This document shows positions 9,714-18,460 of a stretch of 61,679 bases of DNA, one piece after another. Source of the stretch: Pseudomonas sp. PB120 (lineage in GTDB: Bacteria > Pseudomonadota > Gammaproteobacteria > Pseudomonadales > Pseudomonadaceae); NCBI RefSeq assembly GCF_009761815.1, contig NZ_RWIN01000046.1:1-61679 (forward strand), read 5' to 3'. Position 1 is the stretch's first letter; each line of letters begins with the position of its first letter. Under the pieces are notes generated by a model, which ran no database searches, had not been told where the DNA came from, and was given only the letters and a program-made list of their open reading frames with translations. A program made the position numbers and the translations under genes.

Positions 9714-10156
9714 TGGGTTTTGAATTACGTCCGGCGAAGTCCGCTGACCTCGACTTTGCTCGCGACCTGACCCGACGCAACATGCTGCGCTATTACATTC
9801 AGCACGACCTGCTGTGGCAGGACGAAGCGTTTGACGTGGCGTGGGCCGGCCGTGAAAACTGGCTGGTTGTGCGAGAAGATGTGTCGCTGGGGTATGTCAG
9901 CCTGAGCCGAGATGCCAAGGCGTTGTATATCCGTGAATTGCACATGGTGGAATCGTTTCGAGGGCAGGGCGCCGGTTCCTGGACGATCGATCAGGTATTT
10001 GCGATGGCGTGCAGGGAGCGGTGTCCGGCATTGCGCTTGACGGTTTTTGCCAATAACCCGGCAAAAGCCTTGTATGAAAGAAAGGGCCTGACGGTGGTCG
10101 GCGAAGACGAGTGTTTCCTGAGAATGCAGCGTGATGTGACGGCTGCGGATCGCTGA
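9713..10156 (+). CDS. GNAT family N-acetyltransferase
   Basis: 147-residue acetyl-CoA-dependent acyltransferase. Beta strand 4 and the acetyl-CoA pyrophosphate loop are seen in IRELHMVESFRGQGAGSW, and the C-terminal FANNPAKALYERKGL is typical of GNATs. The ATG at 9713 overlaps the preceding hydrolase stop (TGATG), which excludes the upstream in-frame start. Coupling to the nitrilase-fold gene suggests the same small-molecule pathway, but no substrate can be named. Confidence 0.85.
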   Translation: MGFELRPAKSADLDFARDLTRRNMLRYYIQHDLLWQDEAFDVAWAGRENWLVVREDVSLGYVSLSRDAKALYIRELHMVESFRGQGAGSWTIDQVFAMACRERCPALRLTVFANNPAKALYERKGLTVVGEDECFLRMQRDVTAADR

Positions 10157-10282
10157 AACACGCATACGGCAAGCCTTTCAAGATGTATTGAAACTTTTTA
10201 TATGACGCTTGCCGCTAGGTCTGCCAGTTGCTTTTTGCTAAGGTGTCGGCAACCCAATAAGACCATATCGCGAGGTGTCTGC

Positions 10283-10924
10283 TTGATTAGGGTGCTAGTA
10301 GTCGATGACCATGATCTCGTTCGTACAGGCATTACACGAATGCTGGCTGACATCGATGGCCTGCAAGTAGTCGGCCAGGCCGAGTCAGGGGAAGAGTCCC
10401 TGCTCAAGGCGCGCGAGCTGAAACCCGATGTGGTGTTGATGGACGTCAAGATGCCGGGTATCGGCGGTCTCGAAGCCACGCGCAAGTTGTTGCGCAGTCA
10501 TCCGGACATCAAGGTCGTTGCGGTCACTGTGTGCGAAGAGGACCCGTTTCCTACACGCTTGTTGCAGGCGGGGGCGGCCGGTTACCTGACCAAGGGCGCC
10601 GGGTTGCCGGAAATGGTCCAGGCCATTCGCCTGGTGTTTGCCGGGCAACGCTACATCAGTCCGCAGATAGCCCAGCAGCTGGCGATCAAGTCTTTCCAGC
10701 CGACCAACGATTCGCCGTTCGACGCGCTGTCGGAGCGGGAAATCCAGATCGCGTTGATGATTGTCGGCTGTCAGAAAGTCCAGATCATTTCCGACAAGTT
10801 GTGCCTGTCGCCAAAAACCGTGAACACCTACCGATACCGCATTTTCGAGAAGCTTTCGATCAGCAGTGATGTCGAGTTGACGTTGTTGGCGGTTCGTCAC
10901 GGCATGGTTGATGCCAGCCTCTGA
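10283..10924 (+). CDS. gacA: Response regulator GacA
   Basis: NarL/FixJ-type response regulator of the GacS/GacA system; it activates the Rsm small RNAs that control secondary metabolism and exoproducts. 213 residues, the usual GacA length. Receiver acidic pair DD at residues 8-9, phospho-acceptor Asp54 (VLMDVKMPG); C-terminal LuxR HTH in [13 protein letters not shown]...[16 protein letters not shown]. The start is TTG at 10283 with GAGGTG upstream; the ATG-like codon 27 residues earlier gives a nonconserved extension. uvrC follows after two bases, an arrangement conserved in gamma-proteobacteria. Confidence 0.96.
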   Translation: MIRVLVVDDHDLVRTGITRMLADIDGLQVVGQAESGEESLLKARELKPDVVLMDVKMPGIGGLEATRKLLRSHPDIKVVAVTVCEEDPFPTRLLQAGAAGYLTKGAGLPEMVQAIRLVFAGQRYISPQIAQQLAIKSFQPTNDSPFDALSEREIQIALMIVGCQKVQIISDKLCLSPKTVNTYRYRIFEKLSISSDVELTLLAVRHGMVDASL

Positions 10925-10926
10925 CA

Positions 10927-12750
10927 ATGACTGAAACCTTCGATCCAAGCGCCTTTCTGTCCACGGTCAGCGGGCGTCCCGGTGTGTATCGCATGTTCGA
11001 CAGCGACGCGCGCCTGCTCTACGTCGGCAAGGCCAAAAACCTCAAGAATCGCCTGTCGAGTTACTTTCGAAAATCCGGCCTTGCACCGAAGACTGCTGCG
11101 CTCGTCGCGCGGATCGCGCAGGTCGAGACGACGATCACGGCCAATGAAACCGAAGCCTTGTTGCTCGAGCAGACGCTCATAAAGGAATGGCGCCCGCCCT
11201 ACAACATCCTGCTGCGCGACGACAAATCCTATCCGTACGTCTTTCTCTCGGACGGTCCGTTTCCGCGTCTGAGCATCCATCGCGGGGCGAAGAAGGCCAA
11301 AGGCAAATATTTTGGCCCTTACCCCAGCGCCGGGGCGATTCGCGAAAGCCTGAGCCTGCTTCAAAAGACCTTTTTCGTTCGCCAGTGCGAAGACAGCTAT
11401 TACAAGAACCGCACGCGCCCGTGCCTGCAATACCAGATCAAACGCTGCAAGGCGCCTTGTGTCGGTCTTGTGGAGCCCGAGGTGTATGCCGAAGACGTCC
11501 GCCACTCGGTGATGTTCCTTGAAGGCCGCAGCAATGCGCTAACGGACGAGTTGTCCGCCGGAATGGAAGAGGCGGCGATCAACCTTGAGTTCGAGCGTGC
11601 TGCCGAATTGCGTGATCAGATCTCGCTGCTGCGCCGGGTCCAGGATCAGCAAAGCATGGAAGGCGGGACGGGCGACGTCGACGTGATCGCCGCGTTCATC
11701 AACCCGGGCGGCGCGTGTGTGCATTTGATCAGCGTGCGTGGCGGCCGGGTGCTGGGGAGCAAGAACTTCTTCCCACAGGTGGGCATTGAAGAGGACGTGT
11801 CCGAAGTCATGGCGGCGTTTCTCGGCCAGTACTTCATCAGCAGCCCTGAACGCGATTTGCCGAGCGAACTCATCGTCAACGTGGTTCACGAAGACTTCCC
11901 GACCTTGATCGCGGCCATTGAAGAGTTGCGCGGTCGCGAGCTGACCATCAGTCACAGGGTGCGCGGGACGCGGGCACGCTGGCAACAATTGGCAGTGACC
12001 AATGCCGAACAGGCCCTTGGCGCGCGCCTGGCTAACCGTCAACACGTGGCGGCACGCTTCGATGCCCTCGCGGAAGTGCTTAACCTGGACGAGCCCCCGC
12101 AGCGCCTCGAATGTTACGACATCAGCCACTCCAGCGGCGAAGCGACCGTGGCCTCGTGCGTGGTGTTTGGCCCTGAAGGTCCGATCAAGTCCGACTACCG
12201 TCGCTACAACATTGAAGGCGTCACGCCGGGCGATGACTACGCCGCGATGCATCAGGCCCTGACCCGGCGCTTCAGCAAGCTGAAGGACGGGGAGGGCAAG
12301 CTGCCGGACATCCTGTTGGTGGACGGCGGCAAGGGCCAGCTGTCCATGGCCCGCGATGTGCTCAATGAGCTGGCGGTGCCCGACCTGATCCTGCTGGGCG
12401 TGGCCAAAGGCGCAACGCGCAAGGCCGGCTTCGAAACCCTGTACCTGAACGATGCCGCCCATGAGTTCACGTTACGCGGTGACTCCCCCGCGCTGCATTT
12501 GATCCAGCAGATACGCGACGAAGCTCACCGTTTCGCAATCACCGGGCACCGCGCACGCCGTGGCAAAACCCGCCGCACGTCTACACTGGAGGGCGTAGCC
12601 GGGGTCGGACCGACACGTCGCCGCGATTTGCTGAAACATTTTGGTGGATTGCAGGAGCTGTCTCGTGCCAGCATCGAAGAGATCGCCAAAGCACCCGGGA
12701 TCAGTAAAAAGCTCGCAGAGTTGATTTATGCAAATCTGCACAGCGAGTAG
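10927..12750 (+). CDS. uvrC: Excinuclease ABC subunit C
   Basis: 607-residue nuclease of nucleotide excision repair that makes both incisions around a lesion with UvrB. N-terminal GIY-YIG domain ([20 protein letters not shown]), UVR motif [13 protein letters not shown] near residue 215, RNase H-like C-terminal nuclease domain with [12 protein letters not shown] and [11 protein letters not shown], and terminal helix-hairpin-helix repeats ([19 protein letters not shown]). Starts two bases after the gacA stop and is co-transcribed with it; pgsA follows. Confidence 0.97.
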   Translation: MTETFDPSAFLSTVSGRPGVYRMFDSDARLLYVGKAKNLKNRLSSYFRKSGLAPKTAALVARIAQVETTITANETEALLLEQTLIKEWRPPYNILLRDDKSYPYVFLSDGPFPRLSIHRGAKKAKGKYFGPYPSAGAIRESLSLLQKTFFVRQCEDSYYKNRTRPCLQYQIKRCKAPCVGLVEPEVYAEDVRHSVMFLEGRSNALTDELSAGMEEAAINLEFERAAELRDQISLLRRVQDQQSMEGGTGDVDVIAAFINPGGACVHLISVRGGRVLGSKNFFPQVGIEEDVSEVMAAFLGQYFISSPERDLPSELIVNVVHEDFPTLIAAIEELRGRELTISHRVRGTRARWQQLAVTNAEQALGARLANRQHVAARFDALAEVLNLDEPPQRLECYDISHSSGEATVASCVVFGPEGPIKSDYRRYNIEGVTPGDDYAAMHQALTRRFSKLKDGEGKLPDILLVDGGKGQLSMARDVLNELAVPDLILLGVAKGATRKAGFETLYLNDAAHEFTLRGDSPALHLIQQIRDEAHRFAITGHRARRGKTRRTSTLEGVAGVGPTRRRDLLKHFGGLQELSRASIEEIAKAPGISKKLAELIYANLHSE

Positions 12751-12782
12751 AATGCCACCTCACCTCGTAGCCAGTTGTGCCG

Positions 12783-13343
12783 ATGAATATCCCTAATCTG
12801 ATTACCGTTCTACGCGTCCTGCTTATCCCGATCTTCATTTTACTGTTCTACCTGCCTTACCAATGGAGCTACGTGGCGTCCGCCTCGGTCTTCGCGTTTG
12901 CCGCCGCCACCGACTGGCTGGACGGGTACCTCGCCCGCCGTCTGGAGCAAAGCACGCCATTCGGGGCCTTTCTCGATCCTGTGGCCGACAAGCTGATGGT
13001 CGCCGTTGCGCTGGTACTGCTGGTGCAAGAACACGGCAACCTGTGGCTCACGCTGCCGGCCGCCGTGATTATCGGTCGCGAGATCGTTGTTTCGGCATTG
13101 CGAGAGTGGATGGCCGAACTTGGCGCTCGCGCCCACGTCGCGGTGTCCAACCTGGGCAAATGGAAAACCGCCGCGCAGATGCTGGCGCTGGTGATCCTGC
13201 TGGCCAATCCGTCAGACTTCAGCTTCTGGGTCCTGGTAGGTTACACCTTGCTGATGGTGTCGGCAGGCCTGACGTTGTGGTCCATGGTCCAGTACTTGCG
13301 GGCTGCCTGGCCTCATCTGAAGACCGACGTAGAAAAGAAATAA
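12783..13343 (+). CDS. pgsA: CDP-diacylglycerol-glycerol-3-phosphate 3-phosphatidyltransferase
   Basis: Inner-membrane enzyme that makes phosphatidylglycerophosphate, the committed step to phosphatidylglycerol and cardiolipin. 186 residues with four to five membrane segments. The CDP-alcohol phosphatidyltransferase signature is complete: D-G-x2-A-R-x8-G-x3-D-x3-D in [10 protein letters not shown]...GAFLDPVAD. The ATG at 12783 is preferred over an in-frame GTG six bases earlier. Third gene of gacA-uvrC-pgsA. Confidence 0.96.
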   Translation: MNIPNLITVLRVLLIPIFILLFYLPYQWSYVASASVFAFAAATDWLDGYLARRLEQSTPFGAFLDPVADKLMVAVALVLLVQEHGNLWLTLPAAVIIGREIVVSALREWMAELGARAHVAVSNLGKWKTAAQMLALVILLANPSDFSFWVLVGYTLLMVSAGLTLWSMVQYLRAAWPHLKTDVEKK

Positions 13344-13363
13344 AACTTTTTTGAATCAAAGGG

Positions 13364-13391
13364 TTGACGGGGCTTCTGGATTCTATAGAAT
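13364..13391 (+). promoter_or_regulatory. tRNA-Gly/Cys promoter
   Basis: TTGACG (13364-13369) and TAGAAT (13386-13391) are separated by 16 bases; a GC-rich discriminator (GCGCC) follows, as in stringently controlled stable-RNA promoters. The tRNA begins 15 bases downstream. Confidence 0.65.
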
Positions 13392-13406
13392 GCGCCACAC
13401 CAAGAC

Positions 13407-13482
<76 letters not shown>

Positions 13483-13528
13483 AGTTTGTACACATTTGTT
13501 GTTGCGCTACATGACATCAAATGTTTGA

Positions 13529-13602
13529 GGCCGAGTAGCAAAATGGTTATGCAGTGGATTGCAAATCCACCTACGCCGGTTCGATTCCGACCTCGGCCTC
13601 CA
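13529..13602 (+). tRNA. tRNA-Cys (GCA)
   Basis: 74-base cloverleaf with encoded CCA: acceptor GGCCGAG/CTCGGCC, anticodon GCA in GGATTGCAAATCC, T-loop GTTCGATTC. Lies 46 bases after tRNA-Gly with no intervening terminator, so the two are co-transcribed. Confidence 0.97.
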
Positions 13603-13612
13603 CTATAAACAG

Positions 13613-13647
13613 GCTCCGTAGATCTTTGATTTACGGAGCTTTTTTAT
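13613..13647 (+). terminator. Terminator after tRNA-Cys
   Basis: GCTCCGTA and TACGGAGC form an 8-bp stem followed by TTTTTTA. It separates the Gly-Cys pair from tRNA-Leu, which must have its own promoter in 13650-13760. Confidence 0.85.
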
Positions 13648-13764
13648 TTGTGCTCCTTTGAAAGATTTAGTCTTGAAAAGGGAGTTCGCGAACTTGCTTC
13701 ACTGGGGCGGGATGTATATATTTCCCCCTCTGCCGAGCAAGGCAGACTGCTGTAACGCGCTACC

Positions 13765-13851
13765 GCCCGAATGGCGAAACTGGTAGACGCATGGGACTTA
13801 AAATCCCCCGCTCGTAAGGGCGTGCCGGTTCGATTCCGGCTTCGGGCACCA
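13765..13851 (+). tRNA. tRNA-Leu (TAA)
   Basis: 87-base class II tRNA with a long variable arm and encoded CCA: acceptor GCCCGAA/TTCGGGC, anticodon TAA in GGGACTTAAAATCCC, T-loop GGTTCGATTCC. Its 3' side borders the accessory zone at 13.86-16.1 kb and is a likely integration hot spot. Confidence 0.97.
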
Positions 13852-13858
13852 TCTTAAA

Positions 13859-13960
13859 TCAAGGGTTTGCGGGCGAAAGCTGATGCAAACCCTTGTTTGT
13901 TTCCGGGTCGCAATTATTGAGTTGGGCCGCAATTCATTTGGTAGGAGAAACCTTTCTGCC
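13859..13960 (+). repeat. Left copy of imperfect direct repeat, includes tRNA-Leu terminator hairpin
   Basis: Starts ATCAAGGGTTTGCGGGCGAA; AAGGGTTTGC pairs with GCAAACCCTT to form a hairpin followed by GTTTGTTTCC, a probable terminator for tRNA-Leu. The first 53 bases match 16080-16132 with only three differences (two substitutions, one extra G here); similarity continues more weakly (GGGCCGC-ATTCA, AGGAG) for another 45 bases. Confidence 0.75.
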
Positions 13961-13963
13961 ATG

Positions 13964-14170
13964 TCAGCTTGCCTTACGTGGTTTCCATGCGGGTTTTTCA
14001 GCTTCAAACATACCGACTGCAGTCACGGCCATGGCAGTAACGCTTGGCCAGCCACTCATTTTGATAGTGTGTCTGACGCCGCTTCTCTTCAGGTTGAGAA
14101 TCTGACCTGCTTTGGTCCGCGCGCCGGTGAGCTTGCAAACCTCTTCATGTGAAAGGAACTGGATGCTCAT
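13964..14170 (-). CDS. DUF4224-like prophage-associated protein
   Basis: 68-residue protein that starts SIQFLSHEEVCKLTG and continues with a KAGQILNLKRSGVRH segment. This resembles the DUF4224 family, short proteins usually encoded immediately upstream of a phage tyrosine integrase in Pseudomonas prophages. Here the strand points toward tRNA-Leu, as it would in a tRNA-integrated prophage, but no integrase follows: only about 100 bases remain before the tRNA. It is therefore read as a relic. Family assignment is from pattern recognition without a profile search. Confidence 0.6.
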   Translation of the reverse strand: MSIQFLSHEEVCKLTGARTKAGQILNLKRSGVRHTIKMSGWPSVTAMAVTAVGMFEAEKPAWKPRKAS

Positions 14171-14205
14171 GAATGCTCCATACCGCGCGTGGCGGCAGAA
14201 GGTGG

Positions 14206-14457
14206 TTAGGGTTTGTTCGTGCCGACCATGGCCATGCCTTTGGCGAGAAGGTCAGGCAGAGATACGGTCAGATAGATGCAGGGCTTGCCGATCAGCTTTG
14301 TGGCGGTGAGGGTCATCTCAATTTTGCCACTCTTCGAAAAGTCTACAACCTCGAGCAGAACAGCTTCTTCGGCGATGCAGTCCTCGCTTTCAGTGCGAAA
14401 GGCCATCAGTCGTGCAACGATTAATTCGGTGATGCGAATTCCTCGCCCGCGGTTCAC
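14206..14457 (-). CDS. Hypothetical small protein in the prophage relic
   Basis: 83 codons from a GTG start, or 66 from the internal ATG at 14406. The C-terminal two thirds have a plausible soluble fold (EAVLLEVVDFSKSGKIEMTL then TKLIGKPCIYLTVSLPDLL), but no family is recognised and neither start has a good ribosome binding site. It is collinear with the DUF4224-like gene 35 bases downstream, so may belong to the same integrated element. Confidence 0.4.
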   Translation of the reverse strand: MNRGRGIRITELIVARLMAFRTESEDCIAEEAVLLEVVDFSKSGKIEMTLTATKLIGKPCIYLTVSLPDLLAKGMAMVGTNKP

Positions 14458-14506
14458 TGGCAGGCTTCTGCTTTAATGGAATAGATATTCAGGGGAGGGG
14501 GCGGTG

Positions 14507-14683
14507 ATGCATAACGCTTTTCGAAACAAGCTATTCCTCACCGGGGTTCCGATGGTGATTATTGGACTCGGCGTTTGCCTGAACCAACTAATTTGGGGGC
14601 GAAGTGTCGGTTACTTGGCTTTTGCCGTTTTAGTCTCAGGGTGCACTTTGTTGCTGATTGGATGGGCGCAGAGGAGCAAGTGA
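14507..14683 (+). CDS. Small two-helix membrane protein
   Basis: 58-residue ORF with a very strong purine-rich ribosome binding site (GGGGAGGGGG) before the ATG. Two hydrophobic segments, about residues 9-26 (LFLTGVPMVIIGLGVCL) and 36-53 (YLAFAVLVSGCTLLLIGW), are separated by a short polar turn and followed by a basic tail (AQRSK). No family recognised. Signal for translation and the amphipathic layout support a real inner-membrane miniprotein. Confidence 0.55.
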   Translation: MHNAFRNKLFLTGVPMVIIGLGVCLNQLIWGRSVGYLAFAVLVSGCTLLLIGWAQRSK

Positions 14684-14951
14684 AAATCTCCGCCTCTTCG
14701 CGGGCCCTTGTAGCAGTACCCGTAGGCGAACCAGGCGAGGGCGATCATGGCGCCACCCGCTGGAACTCGAAAACCCATATCCAAGGGTTCGAAGCGTTCA
14801 TCGCATCGTATTTGACCAAACGCTTAGCAGGGCTAAAGTCCAGTTGCTTGTGAGCACGATGCAATAAAGGTCGGACCTGTCAGACGTTAATCAGCAACGG
14901 TTGTCGTCACGCAGGTTCATCAGTAGTGGGGGTAGCAAAAGAGTATTCCTC

Positions 14952-15521
14952 ATGATCAAACACCTTCAAATAATGGCATTGGTTTCTATCTTCGCGATCG
15001 TTGCGGGGTGCCAAACGGATCAATCGACTTCCGCAACCGGTGCGAAAGCTGCGAACGCCCAGATGGATCAGGAGGCAAAAGCGGCGTTAAAGAGTTTATA
15101 TATCAGTACGCCAGAAGCGCGTGTCTTAGCGCAGAAAGCCAAGGGTATCCTCGTTTTTCCGGAAGTGCTGAAGGCGGGTCTCATCGTCGGCGCACACCAT
15201 GGCGAAGGCGAATTGATCGAGAACGGCAAAGTCACGGGATATTACTCGACCACTGCTGCCTCATACGGTCTTCAGGCGGGCGCGCAGAAGTTTGGTTACG
15301 TGATGTTCTTCATGACCTATTCAGCGATGAACGATCTGAAGAATGTTAATGGCTTTGAGGTCGGCGTGGGCCCAAGCATCGTGGTCGTAGACTCAGGCAT
15401 GGCTAAGTCGCTGACTACTTCAACGGCTCAGTCTGATGTTTATGCGTTTATCTTTGATCAAAAGGGCTTAATGGCCGGGCTGGGACTGCAGGGTTCAAAA
15501 ATTACTAAGCTCAATCGCTGA
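14952..15521 (+). CDS. YSC84/SYLF-domain lipoprotein
   Basis: 189-residue protein with a lipoprotein signal ending in lipobox VAGC (Cys20). The mature part carries the SYLF (YSC84) lipid-binding domain: KAKGILVFPEVLKAGLIVGA, a Gly-rich GYYSTTAASYGLQAGAQ and a C-terminal FDQKGLMAGLGLQGSKITKL. In bacteria these are envelope proteins of uncertain role, often stress-linked. The ATG at 14952 opens the signal peptide; the frame runs 17 codons further upstream without signal-like sequence. Confidence 0.8.
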   Translation: MIKHLQIMALVSIFAIVAGCQTDQSTSATGAKAANAQMDQEAKAALKSLYISTPEARVLAQKAKGILVFPEVLKAGLIVGAHHGEGELIENGKVTGYYSTTAASYGLQAGAQKFGYVMFFMTYSAMNDLKNVNGFEVGVGPSIVVVDSGMAKSLTTSTAQSDVYAFIFDQKGLMAGLGLQGSKITKLNR

Positions 15522-15707
15522 ACCCGTCAGTCGGCCGTTTCAGCTGGAGTCTGGAGCGACAGCTTGCGAGCCTCCTCGTTGCCGTCAAGAATGCGAAGGA
15601 GGTCAAACCACGGTCAACGTAAAAATTACGGGTGTAAAGAGGTTCGCCTTGAATAGCGGGGTATTTTGCCTATTCTCAGCTGCAATCCATCGCATTGGAG
15701 TGTTGCC

Positions 15708-15905
15708 GTGAGCTCTTTCTTGTACGACTTAGTCGCGTTTGCCATTTTTGTCGTGGATATCTGGGCGATCGTCCAGGTGGTGAGAAGCGATGCTGAAACT
15801 TTCAAGAAGGTGCTGTGGGTGGTGCTGATTGCATTGCTTCCTGTGATCGGTCTAATGATTTGGGCTTTCGCTGGCCCACGAGCGTATGGAAGAGAGCAGG
15901 CCTAA
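15708..15905 (+). CDS. PLDc_N-type two-helix membrane protein
   Basis: 65-residue protein from a GTG start with GGAG seven bases upstream. Two hydrophobic helices (FLYDLVAFAIFVVDIWAIVQ and VLWVVLIALLPVIGLMIWAF) followed by GPRAYGREQ. This resembles the PLDc_N/cardiolipin-synthase N-terminal module that also occurs as stand-alone small proteins. No catalytic phospholipase domain is attached. An upstream in-frame codon at 15666 is rejected because it lacks a binding site. Confidence 0.65.
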   Translation: MSSFLYDLVAFAIFVVDIWAIVQVVRSDAETFKKVLWVVLIALLPVIGLMIWAFAGPRAYGREQA

Positions 15906-16079
15906 ATTGGGTATCGCGATTTCTTCATGAAAGAAGGTCAACGTAGCATCTGAAAAACGTAGTGCTGAAGGAAGGTGTTTGGTCGGCAGAACGCCGGGAG
16001 GAGGGGTTGAACGATATGCTGAATCGGCATAGTCCAGATCGTTTCGTGAAGAGACCATCTGGTAGTTTCGCACTTCTAA
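15906..16079. other. Intergenic stretch, nothing recognised
   Basis: A/T-rich sequence between the PLDc_N-like gene and the right direct repeat. No gene, terminator or REP element was seen. Confidence 0.5.
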
Positions 16080-16180
16080 TCAAGGGTTTGCGGGCGAAAG
16101 CTGATGCGAGCCCTTGTTTGTTTCCGGTCCGTTATTTTGCAGTGGGGCCGCGATTCACCTGACAGGAGTGACTTCCTGCC
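16080..16180 (+). repeat. Right copy of imperfect direct repeat
   Basis: Second copy of the sequence that follows tRNA-Leu (13859-13960), including the AAGGGTTTGC hairpin, here with GCGAGCCCTT as right arm. Together the copies bracket the 2.2-kb stretch with the DUF4224-like gene and small membrane genes, suggesting a duplicated junction of an integrated element. Confidence 0.7.
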
Positions 16181-16196
16181 AGGGCTCCGGAAATCC

Positions 16197-17015
16197 TCAC
16201 TCCTTGGTTTTATTGACCAGCTTCTTGCCTCTGCCTACCCGCAGTGCCTTCGAAACCATATTCCGCAGATTGTTATCCACGATTCCGAGCAAACGGCGAC
16301 CAGGTTCATCCGGGCGGCCGCTAAAGGACGTCACATGAAAGTATTCGTGATCGTCGGGTGAGGTGGCGGAAAAGTAGTAATTGGAAACGCAGCACCGGGG
16401 CATCTCCGTTCGAACACCACTCACGGAATGCCAGGAGAGTTTGTTCGTTTCCATCACCACCAGGCGATTGAAACGGGATACGAGGGTCTTCTGATTTTTT
16501 ACCTGGAGATCCCACAACTCGAAATTGCCGCCATTCTCCAATGACCAGTTTGGGGAAACGTAATAGAGCAGGTTCAGACGGCGGTACAGGTTGCGTTCGC
16601 CATCGTGGCTGTTGTCGATGTGGGGATTCAGAAAGTCGCCTTCGAACATCATGGACAGGCCTCCGGCGTAAAGGCTTGGGTCCGGCACGATATCGTTGAT
16701 CCCGACCAGCTGCGCAACCTTGGCCACCACGGATTCGTGCTGCATCGCGTAGGTAATGGCACTCAGAATCTGTGGATAGTCCGAAAGATCGGTGAGTGTT
16801 TTTTTCTTCTCGCGAAAAGATTGTCGGTCAAAAAAACCATCTGCATTTCGTGGGAATGCGTCATAGATTTCCTGTGCCATCTTGTCGGTAAGCAGCTCAT
16901 CCACAACGAAGTGGCGGGTATGCGTGCCCTCGGGGTTGCTCCATTGTTGTTGAATATCCGCGCCCACCTCATCCAGTCGTTTGACGATGAGCGCTGCAAT
17001 TTGCACTACTTCCAT
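16197..17015 (-). CDS. 2OG-Fe(II) oxygenase, prolyl-hydroxylase-like
   Basis: 272-residue Fe(II)/2-oxoglutarate dioxygenase of the prolyl 4-hydroxylase alpha-like group. Iron ligands are visible as H-x-D in NPHIDNSHDG (about 131-133) and a distal His in KLSWHSVSGV; the following R in EMPRCCVSNYYFS is the likely 2-oxoglutarate anchor. AGGA precedes the ATG. The gene is noticeably richer in A/T than the core genes, and it sits just right of the direct-repeat scar, so horizontal acquisition is plausible. Similar enzymes occur in glycan or natural-product loci; no substrate is indicated here. Confidence 0.75.
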   Translation of the reverse strand: MEVVQIAALIVKRLDEVGADIQQQWSNPEGTHTRHFVVDELLTDKMAQEIYDAFPRNADGFFDRQSFREKKKTLTDLSDYPQILSAITYAMQHESVVAKVAQLVGINDIVPDPSLYAGGLSMMFEGDFLNPHIDNSHDGERNLYRRLNLLYYVSPNWSLENGGNFELWDLQVKNQKTLVSRFNRLVVMETNKLSWHSVSGVRTEMPRCCVSNYYFSATSPDDHEYFHVTSFSGRPDEPGRRLLGIVDNNLRNMVSKALRVGRGKKLVNKTKE

Positions 17016-17147
17016 TTGGGATCCTAAAGATGGTCTTCTAAATCGACGGCCAATATTCTCCCCATAAATCCGCGCTGCATCAAACTTGATACATGACTTT
17101 TATCTTTTGCCGCGCGGTCCTGCGTCTCTCTGCATATTCATTTTCGG

Positions 17148-17342
17148 CTATCGAGTCGAATCGCCAGAGCGACGATCCTTTCCCGAAGGGTTGCCGGTAT
17201 CGACAAGCCTTCGCTCTTCCAGGACATTATGAAGGGCCTGGCGGGCGTCAGGGTCCAGCTGGTGCTCTCTCTCCTTGAGCTCGAGCAGGATCGGGCTGGA
17301 CCAGGCGCGGTAGGTTTGTTCGGCAGTATTAATGGGTGTCAT
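17148..17342 (-). CDS. Hypothetical small protein
   Basis: 64-residue acidic/basic soluble protein (MTPINTAEQTYRAWSSPILL start, Glu- and Arg-rich middle). AAGGAGGAG five bases before the ATG is a near-perfect ribosome binding site, which is the main reason to believe it. No known family recognised. Confidence 0.55.
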   Translation of the reverse strand: MTPINTAEQTYRAWSSPILLELKEREHQLDPDARQALHNVLEERRLVDTGNPSGKDRRSGDSTR

Positions 17343-17467
17343 CGGTCTCCTCCTTGATTAGGCGCCCACCAATAAGGCGCTGCATTTCTATGCGCTAGAA
17401 ACCCTAGTTGACGAACCTGTCTGGCGCCATCCAATGACTGTGCCGCTTAGCGCTTGCGGCTTCGATT

Positions 17468-18307
17468 TCAACCCTGATTTCCCCATACGCCCGTCGCGGC
17501 CGTGCGCCGCACATACTCGGCAAAGTCACGCGCCGGTCGACCCAGCGCACGCTCCACGCCATCGGCGACCTGTGTGTTGCGGCCATCGAGCACGGTCGTA
17601 AAGAGGTACAGCACCAAGTCGATCAGTTGATCGGGAAGTTGTGCCTGTACCAGTGCCTCGCGATAGGCGTCCGCTGGCACCGACGCGAAATTGATCGTGC
17701 GGTTTGTCTCCCGGGCGATGACATCGACAGCCTCTGAAAAAGTCAGCGCCCGTGGCCCCGTCAGTTCGTAGAGTTGGCCGGCGTGGCCGGGTTCAGTCAG
17801 CGCCAGGGCAGCGACATCAGCGATGTCTTCAACATCGATGAAAGGCTCCGGGATGTTGCCGACGGGAAGGGCGAGTTCACCCTGTTGAATCGGCTCCAAG
17901 AAATGCCCTTCGCTGAAGTTCTGGCAGAACCAGCTGCAGCGCAGGATGGTCCAGTCGACGCCGCTGTTCTGCACCGCGCGTTCAGCCTGTTGCGCTTCAA
18001 CCTCTCCACGACCCGAGAGCAACACCAGATTGCCAACGCCGCTTTTGACGGCGAGATCGGTAAACGCTTGCACGGTTTCCAGCGCGCCGGGGATGGCGAT
18101 GTCCGGTTGATAGGCGATGTAGACCGCGCGAACACCGTCCAGCGCAGCCTCCCAAGTGGTTCGGTCCTCCCAATCGAAAGGCGGGGTTGCCGCACGAGAG
18201 CCGAGGCGGACCGGGCGGCCTGCGTCTTCAAGCCGTTGCGCAATGCGCCGGCCGGTTTTACCGGTAGCACCAAGAATCAGGGTGGTTTGTTGTGGGTTGG
18301 TTTTCAT
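17468..18307 (-). CDS. NmrA-like NAD(P)-binding protein
   Basis: 279-residue atypical short-chain dehydrogenase with the glycine-rich nucleotide site LILGATGKTGRRIAQRL at the N terminus. NmrA/azoreductase-type members either sense NAD(P) or reduce quinones and azo compounds. Several in-frame ATGs exist; 18307 is chosen for GGAG nine bases upstream. It is transcribed divergently from a TetR regulator across a 153-base region with a perfect operator palindrome, so it is the probable target of that repressor. Confidence 0.8.
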   Translation of the reverse strand: MKTNPQQTTLILGATGKTGRRIAQRLEDAGRPVRLGSRAATPPFDWEDRTTWEAALDGVRAVYIAYQPDIAIPGALETVQAFTDLAVKSGVGNLVLLSGRGEVEAQQAERAVQNSGVDWTILRCSWFCQNFSEGHFLEPIQQGELALPVGNIPEPFIDVEDIADVAALALTEPGHAGQLYELTGPRALTFSEAVDVIARETNRTINFASVPADAYREALVQAQLPDQLIDLVLYLFTTVLDGRNTQVADGVERALGRPARDFAEYVRRTAATGVWGNQG

Positions 18308-18371
18308 CGCCTTCATCTCCATCGGTTCAATGTGAGTGATGCTCATGTTTAAAAGATGATAAACGCTCATA

Positions 18372-18392
18372 TTCTGTCGTCAACCGACAGAA
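18372..18392. promoter_or_regulatory. Operator palindrome between NmrA-like gene and tetR
   Basis: TTCTGTCG-TCAAC-CGACAGAA is a perfect 8-5-8 inverted repeat centred between the divergent genes. Size and place fit a TetR dimer site controlling both promoters. Confidence 0.7.
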
Positions 18393-18460
18393 CCGATGAA
18401 GCCGACGTACGGCCAATGCTAAGGTGAGCCAATGTCACGTATTGATCGGGAAGCCCGCCA

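Noticed and set aside
13798..14007. Minus-strand ORF crossing tRNA-Leu
   Set aside because: Runs antisense through the tRNA gene.
14575..14853. 92-codon plus-strand ORF in the element scar
   Set aside because: Overlaps the better-supported 58-codon membrane ORF and has no start signal.
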